Assembly: GCF_030812855.1 (NCBI RefSeq)
Contig: NZ_JAUSTK010000002.1
Span: 1 to 64,000, forward strand
Length of the DNA: 64,000 bases
Direction: 5' to 3'
Source of the DNA: Paenibacillus wynnii
GTDB taxonomy: Bacteria > Bacillota > Bacilli > Paenibacillales > Paenibacillaceae
The position numbers were made by a program, and so were the translations under genes. Under the pieces are notes generated by a model. That model was not told where the DNA came from, did no database searches, and saw only the letters and a program-made list of their open reading frames with translations. Positions within the stretch are counted from its first letter, which is position 1. Each line of letters starts with the position of its first letter. Positions 1-8,911 of the stretch are shown here, piece by piece.

Positions 1-880
1 TCTGTTCGTTCTTTAAGGTAGAGGCATTTTTCAGCCACAGATATCGACTGTTTTTCAGTTCAGGAACTTGTTTTTGTTCTTCTCTGCGAACATCATCAAC
101 GGCTTCATTCACCATCTTCATGACGTGAAACTTATCAAAGGTAATCTCAGCCTCAGGGAATTGTTCCTGAATACCTCGAATGAATGCGGGGGACATATCA
201 CAGCAGATTTCTTGAATTTGTGTGGCTGTAGCCCCTTTGCTCGTCAGATGTTGTTTGAATTTTTCTAGTGTATCCTTGCTCTTTCCTTCGGTTGCAAACA
301 ATACCGTTTTGGTATCTACATCTACAAATAAGGTAATGTAGCGGTGGCCCCGACGGGATGAGGTTTCGTCTACAGCAATTCGTTTCACACCCGTCAGATC
401 CAGTTCATTCATAGCTACATAGACATAGTGATGGAAAATCCGCCACATCCGTGTATCATGCTCTCGAAGTTCTCTGGCGGCTGCATTCACCGGCATCTCA
501 GCCATAAGTCGCATCGCCCAAGCGTCAAACTGCAGAGTGAAGTGTGACATGGGACGTGACCACTTTACAGGAACGAGAGTCACCTTGTTGCAGTTCATGC
601 AATTTGTTCGAGGAACACGTGCATGCATATAGGTTTTCCAATTCCAGAAATCCAGATGACGCCATTCCTTCTTCTCCGCGTCATAGGCTTTGCATGCAGC
701 ACCACAGGACGGGCAAGTAAACATCGCTCCCCGCTCGAAGTCGATGAATAAATGCCAGGCTTCGTCTTTATCGTCATATTCTATGTGTGTCAATTTCCAG
801 GGCTCTTCAAGCTCCAAAGCAACCTTAAACATCTCAGCAATCATATTATCTTTACTGCTTAATGAGGTCCACATCGTCAT
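1..880 (-). CDS. ISL3-family transposase, 3' end cut by window edge
   Basis: Reading the minus strand from the ATG at 880 (or 874) gives an open frame to the window edge with no stop, so about 293 residues of the N-terminal and central part are present. An N-terminal zinc-binding segment shows CPSCG, then a Cys, then a CMNC pair. A DDE-type catalytic core follows with VDETSSRRGH (first Asp) and CCDMSPAF (second Asp), then FDKFHV; the catalytic Glu would lie outside the window. This order is characteristic of ISL3 transposases. The frame is undamaged as far as visible, so the element may be functional. It abuts the downstream end of an AT-rich glycan operon on the same strand. I could not identify the terminal inverted repeat in the roughly 90 bp between this gene and the next. 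Confidence 0.88.
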   Translation of the reverse strand, partial: MTMWTSLSSKDNMIAEMFKVALELEEPWKLTHIEYDDKDEAWHLFIDFERGAMFTCPSCGAACKAYDAEKKEWRHLDFWNWKTYMHARVPRTNCMNCNKVTLVPVKWSRPMSHFTLQFDAWAMRLMAEMPVNAAARELREHDTRMWRIFHHYVYVAMNELDLTGVKRIAVDETSSRRGHRYITLFVDVDTKTVLFATEGKSKDTLEKFKQHLTSKGATATQIQEICCDMSPAFIRGIQEQFPEAEITFDKFHVMKMVNEAVDDVRREEQKQVPELKNSRYLWLKNASTLKNEQ

Positions 881-986
881 TACCACCTATTAAAGTTATT
901 TACTAGGCAGTATCGACAACTCCTCTAGTAAACAGACATCGGGCATTCACTACAGCGAGGAAGCGTAATTACTAATTCTTATTTTC

Positions 987-2303
987 CTAATTTGTTCTAT
1001 TTCCAAATATTTTTTTTAAGATAATCTTGAATTCACCTTTTAATATATACTTATAGAGTTTTTGCAGTCTTATATTAAAAACATTGTATACGCCTTTAAC
1101 CTTAAGTGTTTCTGAACTACCTGTGGCCTTAATAGGCTTCAAACAAAATTCTTTAAGAGGGATGATACAATTTTTCCATTTATAAACCTCTTTAATTTTA
1201 TTAAAGCCACTTTTGTACTTGTTCAAACCATTTGAATCAAGCAAAGCTATCAATGTTGAAGCTAAGTGGTTCTCATCATTGAAAGGAACTACCTCACCGA
1301 ACTTATATTTTTCCACTAGTTCACTCATGATATCTCCGCCATTGGTTATAATAGGCAGCTCACACCACATATAATCTAATATACGAGTTCTAAATGAATA
1401 CCGAGTCTCTATATGATTAGCATGTAAGCTAAGACCGATATCAGCCTCAAGAAGATAGTTTTGGCGAGAAGCGTATTCAACCCAGTCATTAAAGAATACA
1501 CATTTATTAGTTAAATCCAAAGAATCTGCTAATGACATAGCTTCTATAGTTTTATTGGACAAGGGGACCTGAGAATTCGGATGTTTTATACCCATAAAAA
1601 ATAGCTTTATATCATTCCTCTCTAAACTAATAATGTGCATAGCCTTTACAGCTGTTAGTGGGTCCAGCCAATCCCAAATCCCACCACCCCATATCACTAC
1701 TTTATCATTTTCATTAATACCAGGAAAAACCCCCTTCAGAACTTGTTTATTATGGATAGGTTCTTCTTCTGGTATTCCGAATGGGACAACACTTATTAGA
1801 TGATCAAACCCTGGATTAACCCGGTATTCCTTAGCATTTATTCTATTAATTGCTGTCAACATTCCTATCCACAGATCCTTTTGTTTCTCGGAAGCACATA
1901 TAAAAAAATCACCTGCTGCCAATTGATCAAGGATAATTGTTAAAGAGGATAAGTGTAGTTGGTTAACATTAGGGCTATCTTTATCTATTTCAAAATTTTC
2001 AAACATAAAGGGGTCATATAAATCCACTATAATTGGTACCTTAGTCTTTTTTATAAATGGATATTGCCACAACGTTACGCCTTGAAGAATCACACTATCA
2101 GCGTTACTTAATTCTTCTTTCAAAACGGCAGGGTTTATTCTCTTGATGTTGAATTTGGCTTCAAGTTCACAATCATTCGGACACAGCAAGGTAACTTCTG
2201 TGTGCTTGGACAGTTCTACAGCAAAGTTCCAATATCTAATACCAGGTCCTGCCATTTTGGCATCGATTATATCTGAAGATATAATAAGGGTCTTTTTATT
2301 CAG
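987..2303 (-). CDS. Glycosyltransferase (GT-B, GT4-like), probable CTG start
   Basis: Last gene of the minus-strand glycan operon; about 438 residues. The first in-frame ATG is at 2255, but the frame stays open 16 codons further to a CTG at 2303 that sits 8 bases after a GAGG ribosome binding site. The added residues (LNKKTLIISSDIIDAK) complete the usual N-terminal beta strand before MAGPGIRYWNF, the donor/acceptor loop commonly seen at the start of GT4-type enzymes. The second Rossmann half includes VIWGGGIWDWLDPLTAV, and the C-terminal part has the nucleotide-sugar region around RILDYMWCELPIITNGGD. Role by family: transfer of a sugar from an activated donor to a growing surface glycan at the cytoplasmic face. 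Donor and acceptor cannot be read from the sequence. Base composition is clearly AT-rich, as in the rest of the operon. Confidence 0.85.
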   Translation of the reverse strand: MNKKTLIISSDIIDAKMAGPGIRYWNFAVELSKHTEVTLLCPNDCELEAKFNIKRINPAVLKEELSNADSVILQGVTLWQYPFIKKTKVPIIVDLYDPFMFENFEIDKDSPNVNQLHLSSLTIILDQLAAGDFFICASEKQKDLWIGMLTAINRINAKEYRVNPGFDHLISVVPFGIPEEEPIHNKQVLKGVFPGINENDKVVIWGGGIWDWLDPLTAVKAMHIISLERNDIKLFFMGIKHPNSQVPLSNKTIEAMSLADSLDLTNKCVFFNDWVEYASRQNYLLEADIGLSLHANHIETRYSFRTRILDYMWCELPIITNGGDIMSELVEKYKFGEVVPFNDENHLASTLIALLDSNGLNKYKSGFNKIKEVYKWKNCIIPLKEFCLKPIKATGSSETLKVKGVYNVFNIRLQKLYKYILKGEFKIILKKIFGNRTN

Positions 2304-2318
2304 TTAACTCACCTCAAT

Positions 2319-5159
2319 TTAACGACCTATAATTTTTTTAATCCATTTTCTAGCTAACACTTTTTTCATCTTTTTATAAAACACAATAGGAGTTGAGTTA
2401 GTTATTTTTATAAGTTTTATTTCCAAATCGTTCACTTTATTTTGCAATTCTCTAACCGCATAATTATTAGCACCAGCATTTGCGATTTTTTGCTTTAATA
2501 TAAGTGCGATTTCGTTAATATCTCCCTCTTCATGGATAGCTGATTTAGCATCGGTAACTTCGCGATCTGTGATGGTATTGTAAACGAAATGACCATAATT
2601 AGTGCAATAGGTTCTATAACAGATACTACCTTGATTTTTATAGTGGTTCACATATATATTGTTTCCTTTATCGTTGCCATATACAGTAACTGCATTTGTT
2701 TCATTAGCGTCACTTTCAATGAAGAAGTAGTATTCTTGATTTTCCGAATTAACAATCGGGTCAAAGTTAAAACTGAACCAGGTATTATCCCTAATATTTT
2801 TCAAATCAACTTTTAAGGAGAAAATATCATTTATGGAATTCGGAAATTTTTTCAGATGGAATGTCAGACTTCCTTCATTAACTCTATTATAGTTACCAAA
2901 ATAGATATCCACTCTTGAAAAGTTGTTATCGTTCAAGCGAATAGTACCCCCATAAGAAACTCCGTAAGTCAAAGGTGCCATCGGCTTAACAATTTCTTCA
3001 TTACCAACATTCTTTAACTCTCTTATTCTTTGGGAACTTTCCTCAAACAATGTTTTCGAAATGATTATTCTTTCAAATTGCTGACCGCTTATTTCCCAGT
3101 TTAAATCTTTGGTGAACTCGTAACTATTTTGTTGAAGTTGAGACCTCAATTCAACATTTTCCACTAATGCACTTATCTTGTCGGCTAAATCAATAGGATC
3201 TGCTTTAGCGAGCAACCCATTAATGTTATTTCTTACAACTCCCTCTATAGTGTCATCGTCTATATCAATTACAGCACAGCGTGATGCCATTAACTCCAGA
3301 GGTAACAAACTGGCATTTGTTAAGGAAACAACTAGAGCCAGGTCAGCACTTTTATATAAATCCGCCAGTTCATCTGTTGTAAGAACGCCTAAATTCGTAT
3401 GTGGGAAATTAGTTTTTAGATCCTTATCACCGCCAAACAATATGATTTCAATAGAACCTTTAAATCTTCTATCGACTAATTCTAAAGCCTGAAGACCTAA
3501 TTCCACACCTCTTCTTGGCGTAGAATTACGTGCATAAAATATTATTTTAGTCTTATTATTAGGTATTTTAGGTTCAGTTAGCAGATAAATGTTGTTATCT
3601 GTCGAGAAATCAATGTAGTCACAATCCATTCCAAAATTATTTTTCACCTTTTTAGTTAACCATTTACCAATTGTAATTCCTCTTAAATTTAATTTGTATG
3701 AATTTTCCGCTAGCTTATATTCACTAGACATCGGATAAAAGTATGGTTCATAGTCTTGTATAAAATAGAATTTACTTTTACTATTCGTAACTGAGTTGAT
3801 CCTATACGCCGTTGGCCAAGAAGTTGCAATGAAAACATCCGACTCTTTGAATTTCGCATCTTCCCTGAAATAATTGGCTCCAGTTACAAAGAAATGTTTA
3901 TCAATAAAATCAGTTATTAACTTATCGTTACGTGAATCAAAATTTTCTCCATCTTGAACATATATGTTTACTTTATTACCATCATTGCATAAATATCTAG
4001 CCATTCTTAATATTGTTGTATGTCCTCCTGAACCAATGAATGGTTGTGGAATTAAGAAGTTAACTGTTAGCTTCACTTTACTTTCTATTTTTTTATTATT
4101 ACTTTGCTTTGTTATTTGTGACAAAATGTGAAGGTAGCTTTTTGCTCTGCTTTTCACGGTGTAGTTGTTTTTTACGTGGTTGTATGCATTCTTACCTATC
4201 TTTAGCCTTAATTCCTCTTGATTAATTAAGAGCTCTAACTTTTCAAACCATTCCAGTGAAGTTTCTGCTAAATAACCATTCTCTCCATCCTTAATAGCAT
4301 GTTGAAAAGCATCAATTTTAGATGCTACTGTTGGAATTCCTAGTATTCCTGCTTCGAAATACTTCAATTCACTTTTAGCTCTGCAAAATGGATTGTCTAT
4401 TTCTAGAGGTGCTAAATTAATATGTATCGATTGAATTGAACTCGGTAGATCACGCCATCCCACTAAAGGCAATCGAATAATTCTATTCTTAAACGCATCA
4501 AATTCCTTACTTAAGTCTAATAGACCACCAATCACAAGGTCAGTCTGGGTATTCATTTTTAGAATTTTTAGAAGAGCATCACTAATCTGTAGAAAATCCT
4601 TATTATGAGTTTTACTACCACTAAAATAACCGATTCGAATACGTTCACTGTGTACATTGGTTTCGCAGTTAAATGTTTCACAGATATCCTCTAACTCTAA
4701 ACTTATAGCATTTCTATTTATATAAACATTGTCATTATATTTAGCTATAGTTTCGGCTAGAAATTCAGTTGTAACAATTGCGCCATCACATAACTCAATA
4801 GTTTTTTTATAGCGTTCTATACCTTCAAAATATAGTGCCTTCTCTTCTTCTTCTAAATAATTAATTCCATCAGAGTACTTGGCATACTCTTTTTCATAAA
4901 CTAAATCATCTACGTCAAATATTACTGGAACATTCATTTTGTTTGCAGTACTGATAAAATACTCAATACCTAGAGTATGTGGAACTCTATGCATAATAAC
5001 GATATCAATTTTTTGATCTAAAGCAGAAATAATATCATAATCCGCAAAATATCTTTCTATAACATTGATTTCCAAATACTCAAGTTGTTCCATTTGATTA
5101 AAAACTCTATATCTTTGTGTATCTCCGAAACATCCACTTATAAATAAAACCTTCTTCAA
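2319..5159 (-). CDS. Two-domain glycosyltransferase with C-terminal beta-rich domain
   Basis: About 946 residues from a TTG at 5159, placed 8 bases after GAGG; the alternative GTG at 5168 overlaps that ribosome binding site. Residues 1-350 form one GT-B-like unit (IFDVDDLVYE, later FCRAKSELKYFEAGILGIPTV). Residues about 370-720 form a second with GSGGHTTILRMARYL, the acceptor-loop motif of WsaF/rhamnosyltransferase-like GT4 enzymes, then ARNSTPRRGVELGLQAL and LPLELMASRCAVIDID. Residues about 735-860 form a beta-rich domain related to one in the neighbouring methyltransferase (shared pattern DNxWFxxxFxP then EYxxxI). The end is a short coiled coil and a basic tail (KKMKKVLARKWIKKIIGR) suited to membrane association. 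A bifunctional transferase adding two successive sugars is the likely role. It starts about 10 bases after the methyltransferase stop, so the two are probably translationally coupled. Confidence 0.85.
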   Translation of the reverse strand: MKKVLFISGCFGDTQRYRVFNQMEQLEYLEINVIERYFADYDIISALDQKIDIVIMHRVPHTLGIEYFISTANKMNVPVIFDVDDLVYEKEYAKYSDGINYLEEEEKALYFEGIERYKKTIELCDGAIVTTEFLAETIAKYNDNVYINRNAISLELEDICETFNCETNVHSERIRIGYFSGSKTHNKDFLQISDALLKILKMNTQTDLVIGGLLDLSKEFDAFKNRIIRLPLVGWRDLPSSIQSIHINLAPLEIDNPFCRAKSELKYFEAGILGIPTVASKIDAFQHAIKDGENGYLAETSLEWFEKLELLINQEELRLKIGKNAYNHVKNNYTVKSRAKSYLHILSQITKQSNNKKIESKVKLTVNFLIPQPFIGSGGHTTILRMARYLCNDGNKVNIYVQDGENFDSRNDKLITDFIDKHFFVTGANYFREDAKFKESDVFIATSWPTAYRINSVTNSKSKFYFIQDYEPYFYPMSSEYKLAENSYKLNLRGITIGKWLTKKVKNNFGMDCDYIDFSTDNNIYLLTEPKIPNNKTKIIFYARNSTPRRGVELGLQALELVDRRFKGSIEIILFGGDKDLKTNFPHTNLGVLTTDELADLYKSADLALVVSLTNASLLPLELMASRCAVIDIDDDTIEGVVRNNINGLLAKADPIDLADKISALVENVELRSQLQQNSYEFTKDLNWEISGQQFERIIISKTLFEESSQRIRELKNVGNEEIVKPMAPLTYGVSYGGTIRLNDNNFSRVDIYFGNYNRVNEGSLTFHLKKFPNSINDIFSLKVDLKNIRDNTWFSFNFDPIVNSENQEYYFFIESDANETNAVTVYGNDKGNNIYVNHYKNQGSICYRTYCTNYGHFVYNTITDREVTDAKSAIHEEGDINEIALILKQKIANAGANNYAVRELQNKVNDLEIKLIKITNSTPIVFYKKMKKVLARKWIKKIIGR

Positions 5160-5169
5160 AATATACACC

Positions 5170-6720
5170 TCAGATTTCTTTAAGAATTTTGATTAAATCA
5201 TTGTATTTCCTAATTGATTCGCCATATCTATCAGTTGCCAGTTCCAAATCTTTCTGGCTCTCATTAATCTGAAAATTTAATTTTTGAATTTCTTGCTTTT
5301 TCGTTTCTAATGTTTCTTTCAATGTAAAAATATCATTCTCTAATTTGTTTAACTTCTCAATATTAATAATATTTGTTTCAACTAACCTCTTATTCTCATT
5401 CAAAAAATCATTATTCTTTTGTTTAATCAAAAAATACTGCTCCGCAGCATTCATTTTTCGGCAATAAGTTTTCAAAGTCAGATTTCCGATAATATCTTTT
5501 GTATTTAATAATGTCTTGCCGTAGCTATTTTTTTCTGAGTAGTAAAAACTAGGTCCTATATTGTTAGAAACTTGTGTAATTTCTATAGTGTATTCTTTCC
5601 CTTGAGAATCCATAAGTGGAGTGAATTCTATATTGAACCAATCATTGTCTTTTAAAGTATTATAAGCAAAAACTGTCTCTGAAACGCACGTATTATTAAT
5701 ATTATCAAATAGAGAAACCTTGAGGTGACCTTGCAATTTCTCCTTATAAGTTGCTACTAAAAAAGACAAACAGAACAAATTTGGTGATTGGCAAAGAAAG
5801 GTCTGTCGAATAGTACTTTGAAATGCCATTCGCTCCAATACTTCATCTGCATCATAGTAATAAGTATCTAAAATACTTTTACTCTCATTTTCTTTTTTCA
5901 TATTCAAATATGTTATTAGGGCTTCAGTAGGCAATAATAAATTGGTCTTAGTATCCTTCTTAACACTTTCGAAAAAATTATTTTTCACCATTTCGTTCAT
6001 TTTGTCGATAACAAATGTGACTCTATAACCCTCTGGTAAGTTCATCTCCCCTAGAAAATGATATTTATTCACATATTCATCTATTAACTCCTGTAAACTA
6101 GGTTCTGCAATTCTTGATAGTTCATAATTAACAACCATCAATTTAAGCCAATTATCAGTATCACCAGAATAATAATAAGAATGAGGCATAGACAACTCAT
6201 TTAATTGACTAGCCACGTCTTGCACTTTTGGCAACCCATTAATTAGATGTTCTTCTAACATTCGGTTCTCGCCACCCGACGAGTTAACGATATATTCATA
6301 TAGTATTTTTTCTGCCAACGCTTTTTTGGCAGTATAATACGGAAAGTTGATTATTACCAATTCTTTTGAAACTCTAGTTAGTTCTTTAATAAAATCATAT
6401 CGCCCTTGAGGTGGTACATGCTCTAGGACATCATTAGATACTACAACATCAAACGAATTATCCTTAAAAGGTAAATCCCTACCGTCACTCACTTGATAAT
6501 TATCTAATGAGGCTTGCGTAGTATCTACAACCAGGACTTCATTTTCTCCGAAAAATTCAACTGCGGGTAACCAATCTACTCCTTCTTTAGTCTTGAAATG
6601 TCCTCCAACATCCAAAATTTTTAACTTCCGCTGTTTTTTTTCATGAAAATCTTCAATTAGTCTTCTACATATTTCATATCTTTGATATTGATCAAAAGGC
6701 ATCGTTAATTTATCTATCAA
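5170..6720 (-). CDS. SAM-dependent methyltransferase with glycan-operon tail domain
   Basis: 516 residues from a TTG preceded by GGGAGG at 7-base spacing. Residues about 30-130 carry a class I SAM methyltransferase fold: KILDVGGHF (motif I), VLVVDTTQ (motif II acidic strand), and FDVVVSNDVLEHVPP (motif IV-like, as in type 11 methyltransferases). Residues about 297-420 are a beta-rich domain with DNDWFNIEFTP and EYTIEI, matching a domain in the next gene. The last 90 residues are a heptad-type coiled coil. In export-type polysaccharide systems, methyltransferases often cap the chain end and recruit the exporter; the coiled coil could set chain length as in WbdD. That role is inference. It lies 17 bases after the wzt-like gene and 1 base from the next gene. 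AT-rich. Confidence 0.85.
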   Translation of the reverse strand: MIDKLTMPFDQYQRYEICRRLIEDFHEKKQRKLKILDVGGHFKTKEGVDWLPAVEFFGENEVLVVDTTQASLDNYQVSDGRDLPFKDNSFDVVVSNDVLEHVPPQGRYDFIKELTRVSKELVIINFPYYTAKKALAEKILYEYIVNSSGGENRMLEEHLINGLPKVQDVASQLNELSMPHSYYYSGDTDNWLKLMVVNYELSRIAEPSLQELIDEYVNKYHFLGEMNLPEGYRVTFVIDKMNEMVKNNFFESVKKDTKTNLLLPTEALITYLNMKKENESKSILDTYYYDADEVLERMAFQSTIRQTFLCQSPNLFCLSFLVATYKEKLQGHLKVSLFDNINNTCVSETVFAYNTLKDNDWFNIEFTPLMDSQGKEYTIEITQVSNNIGPSFYYSEKNSYGKTLLNTKDIIGNLTLKTYCRKMNAAEQYFLIKQKNNDFLNENKRLVETNIINIEKLNKLENDIFTLKETLETKKQEIQKLNFQINESQKDLELATDRYGESIRKYNDLIKILKEI

Positions 6721-6737
6721 GGTATAACCTCCCTAAC

Positions 6738-8006
6738 TTATATAAGCCAATCGCATGTCAGACCAATTACTCCTAATTCGTTTCTCTCATTAACAACCAT
6801 TAATTCAAAACATTTCTCCATATGAATAAAAGGTTCTATACAATCGTAATCATAAATAGCCAATGTAATATAAAACTTTCCATTTAAAAGTGGTGGTTCT
6901 TTCATAATTACTTTTATAAATCTAGAATGGTCAACTTCATCTAGAATAACTCCATCATTTTTTGAATTCGGACCACTCAGCAAATTATTATTCTCATCAT
7001 ATAAGGCAATACCAACTACTAATCTTTGAAGTATATGGTTTGTCTTTAACTCAATGTTTAGAACTATATCTTGTTTATATTGGAATACATTTGAAACGTA
7101 CCCTTCAGAGTTCGAGAAATAAAACTTATTGAGACTCACTTCCCTATTTCCCCAAATGGATTCTTTAATATTATAATATGAACTTGTATGAGCAATATAT
7201 AATGACTCGGAATTTTGATGTATCTCGTTTCCATCCTCTATTACACTACTCGCATGATTTCCATAAAGTTGTGCGTAATACCTGTTAATAAGAAAATCGG
7301 GCTCGCCGAATTCTATCTCCCCATCATCGCCAATATAAATAATTCGGTCACATAGATTTTTAACGCTAGACATATCATGTGAAACGAAGACAATCGTTTT
7401 TCCTTTAGATTGAATTTCTTTTAATTTGTTCATACATTTCTTTTGAAAATTAGCATCCCCTACTGCGAGGACTTCATCCAAAAGAAGAATATCAGGATCA
7501 ACATGAATAGCGACGGAAAAGGCTAGACGCATGTACATACCTGATGAATAATTCTTTACAGGTGTATTCATAAAATCATTCAGCTCTGAGAATTCAACAA
7601 TCTCCTCATAATGATCCCTTATATACTTTTTAGGAAGACCTAATATTGATCCGTACAGATAAACATTTTCTCTTCCTGTCAAATCCGGTTGAAATCCTGC
7701 CCCTATTTCTAATAACGAAGAAACTTTCCCTGTTATTGTAATTTTACCACTATCAGGATTAATTATTTTGGCAATAAGTTTAAGCGATGTGCTTTTCCCT
7801 GCGCCGTTTCTTCCGATGATACCAACAGTTTCTCCTTCATAAATAGAGTAGCTAACATTTTTCAGAACGTTAACTTCAATGGTTTCCATTTTATTCCTTC
7901 TCAACAAAAGGTTAATAACCCTTTCTTTCAAAGTAGTCGGTCTGTTTTTGTGGATTTTATATATCTTAGTGACATTCTCAAAATTAATAACAGTTTCTCT
8001 TGTCAT
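6738..8006 (-). CDS. Polysaccharide ABC exporter ATPase (Wzt type, extended C-terminus)
   Basis: 422 residues, ATG preceded by GGAG. The nucleotide-binding domain fills residues 1-250: Walker A GRNGAGKS, signature NYSSGMYMRLAFSV, Walker B DILLLDEVLAVGD, and the switch His in FVSHDMSS. Residues about 275-422 form a beta-sandwich like the Wzt C-terminal domain (YKQDIVLNIELKTN, VVGIALYDENNNLLSGPN), which in Escherichia coli O8/O9a recognises the modified chain terminus. This fits the methyltransferase encoded next in the operon. It shares a 4-base overlap (ATGA) with the permease gene upstream, so the two are translationally coupled. Likely role: energising export of a lipid-linked glycan across the membrane for wall or S-layer glycan assembly. 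The substrate is not determined. Confidence 0.93.
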   Translation of the reverse strand: MTRETVINFENVTKIYKIHKNRPTTLKERVINLLLRRNKMETIEVNVLKNVSYSIYEGETVGIIGRNGAGKSTSLKLIAKIINPDSGKITITGKVSSLLEIGAGFQPDLTGRENVYLYGSILGLPKKYIRDHYEEIVEFSELNDFMNTPVKNYSSGMYMRLAFSVAIHVDPDILLLDEVLAVGDANFQKKCMNKLKEIQSKGKTIVFVSHDMSSVKNLCDRIIYIGDDGEIEFGEPDFLINRYYAQLYGNHASSVIEDGNEIHQNSESLYIAHTSSYYNIKESIWGNREVSLNKFYFSNSEGYVSNVFQYKQDIVLNIELKTNHILQRLVVGIALYDENNNLLSGPNSKNDGVILDEVDHSRFIKVIMKEPPLLNGKFYITLAIYDYDCIEPFIHMEKCFELMVVNERNELGVIGLTCDWLI

Positions 8007-8788
8007 AGTTCTTCTCCAAAGTTTTTTTCTCTTTTATGAAACACATACAAACCTACAAAAAATAGAATTAAAGAATAGCCAAATGCAGTTGATAGAACTG
8101 AAAAATCAGGAAAATCACCTTTTAATAGTACCTGTCTAAATAACTCTATTAAATTAGTAATTGGATTTAACTGAATTATTTTATTAAATGGCTCTGGTAC
8201 CATTGATAATGAATAAATAACAGGTGTTAAATAAAACCAGGCCATAAAAATAACGTCAACTATGTGTGAAACATCTCGATATTTAACTGTGATTGAAGAT
8301 AATATCAGACTAATTCCTGCAACCACTAAATATAATATAATCCACAAGATCGGTAAAACAATTAAAGATAAAGTAAATTCAACATTATAAAAAAACATTG
8401 CACCAAATAATATTACATGGCTAATAATCATAGTTAGAAAATTAGCGTTTATAATAGACAGTGGAATTATCGCTCTAGGAAAATAAATCTTTTTCACAAG
8501 GTTTTGATTATTGACAATACTGCTTGTACTTTGTGAAATACTTGCTTGTACAAAGTTCCATGGTATTAAACCAATAAAAACAAATAAAGCGAAATTATCT
8601 ATTGTCATTCTCAAAATTATTTTAAAAGCAAAATTGTATATAACAATCATCATCAATGGATATATGTAAGACCATAGTATTCCTAAAATTGAATTTTTGT
8701 ATTTCAACTTCAATTCATTCGAAGTTAAGTTACCTAATAAATCCTTATAGTAAATAATATTCTTAAAATAATTAATCACAATTTCCAC
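8003..8788 (-). CDS. Polysaccharide ABC exporter permease (Wzm/TagG type)
   Basis: 261 residues with about six hydrophobic segments and the ABC-2 arrangement typical of Wzm and TagG: a short N-terminal amphipathic region (KYKNSILGILWSYIYPLMM), three central membrane spans, and the C-terminal LNPITNLIELFRQVLLKG motif of this family. Translation probably begins at the GTG at 8788 or the GTG at 8779, the latter better spaced from GAGTGG. It is the first gene of the minus-strand glycan operon and overlaps the ATPase gene by four bases. It forms the membrane channel through which the finished lipid-linked polysaccharide passes. The 120 bp between it and the divergent ligase-like gene must hold both promoters. 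Confidence 0.92.
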   Translation of the reverse strand: MEIVINYFKNIIYYKDLLGNLTSNELKLKYKNSILGILWSYIYPLMMIVIYNFAFKIILRMTIDNFALFVFIGLIPWNFVQASISQSTSSIVNNQNLVKKIYFPRAIIPLSIINANFLTMIISHVILFGAMFFYNVEFTLSLIVLPILWIILYLVVAGISLILSSITVKYRDVSHIVDVIFMAWFYLTPVIYSLSMVPEPFNKIIQLNPITNLIELFRQVLLKGDFPDFSVLSTAFGYSLILFFVGLYVFHKREKNFGEEL

Positions 8789-8849
8789 TCACTTTCTGAA
8801 AATAATACTCTAATAATAAGTTATTAGGATTTATTTAAACTATCTTTCG

Positions 8850-8878
8850 TTTTCCATTACGACTAATTATGCTAAAAT
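8850..8878 (+). promoter_or_regulatory. Extended -10 promoter before ligase-like gene
   Basis: TGCTAAAAT at 8870-8878 is an extended -10 (TGnTAAAAT). A weak -35 (TTTCCA at 8851-8856) lies 16 bases upstream. The next gene starts 34 bases downstream after an AAAGGAG ribosome binding site. Assigned by eye only. Confidence 0.45.
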
Positions 8879-8911
8879 ATTGTCGTACCTACAGAAAAAG
8901 GAGATCATAAC

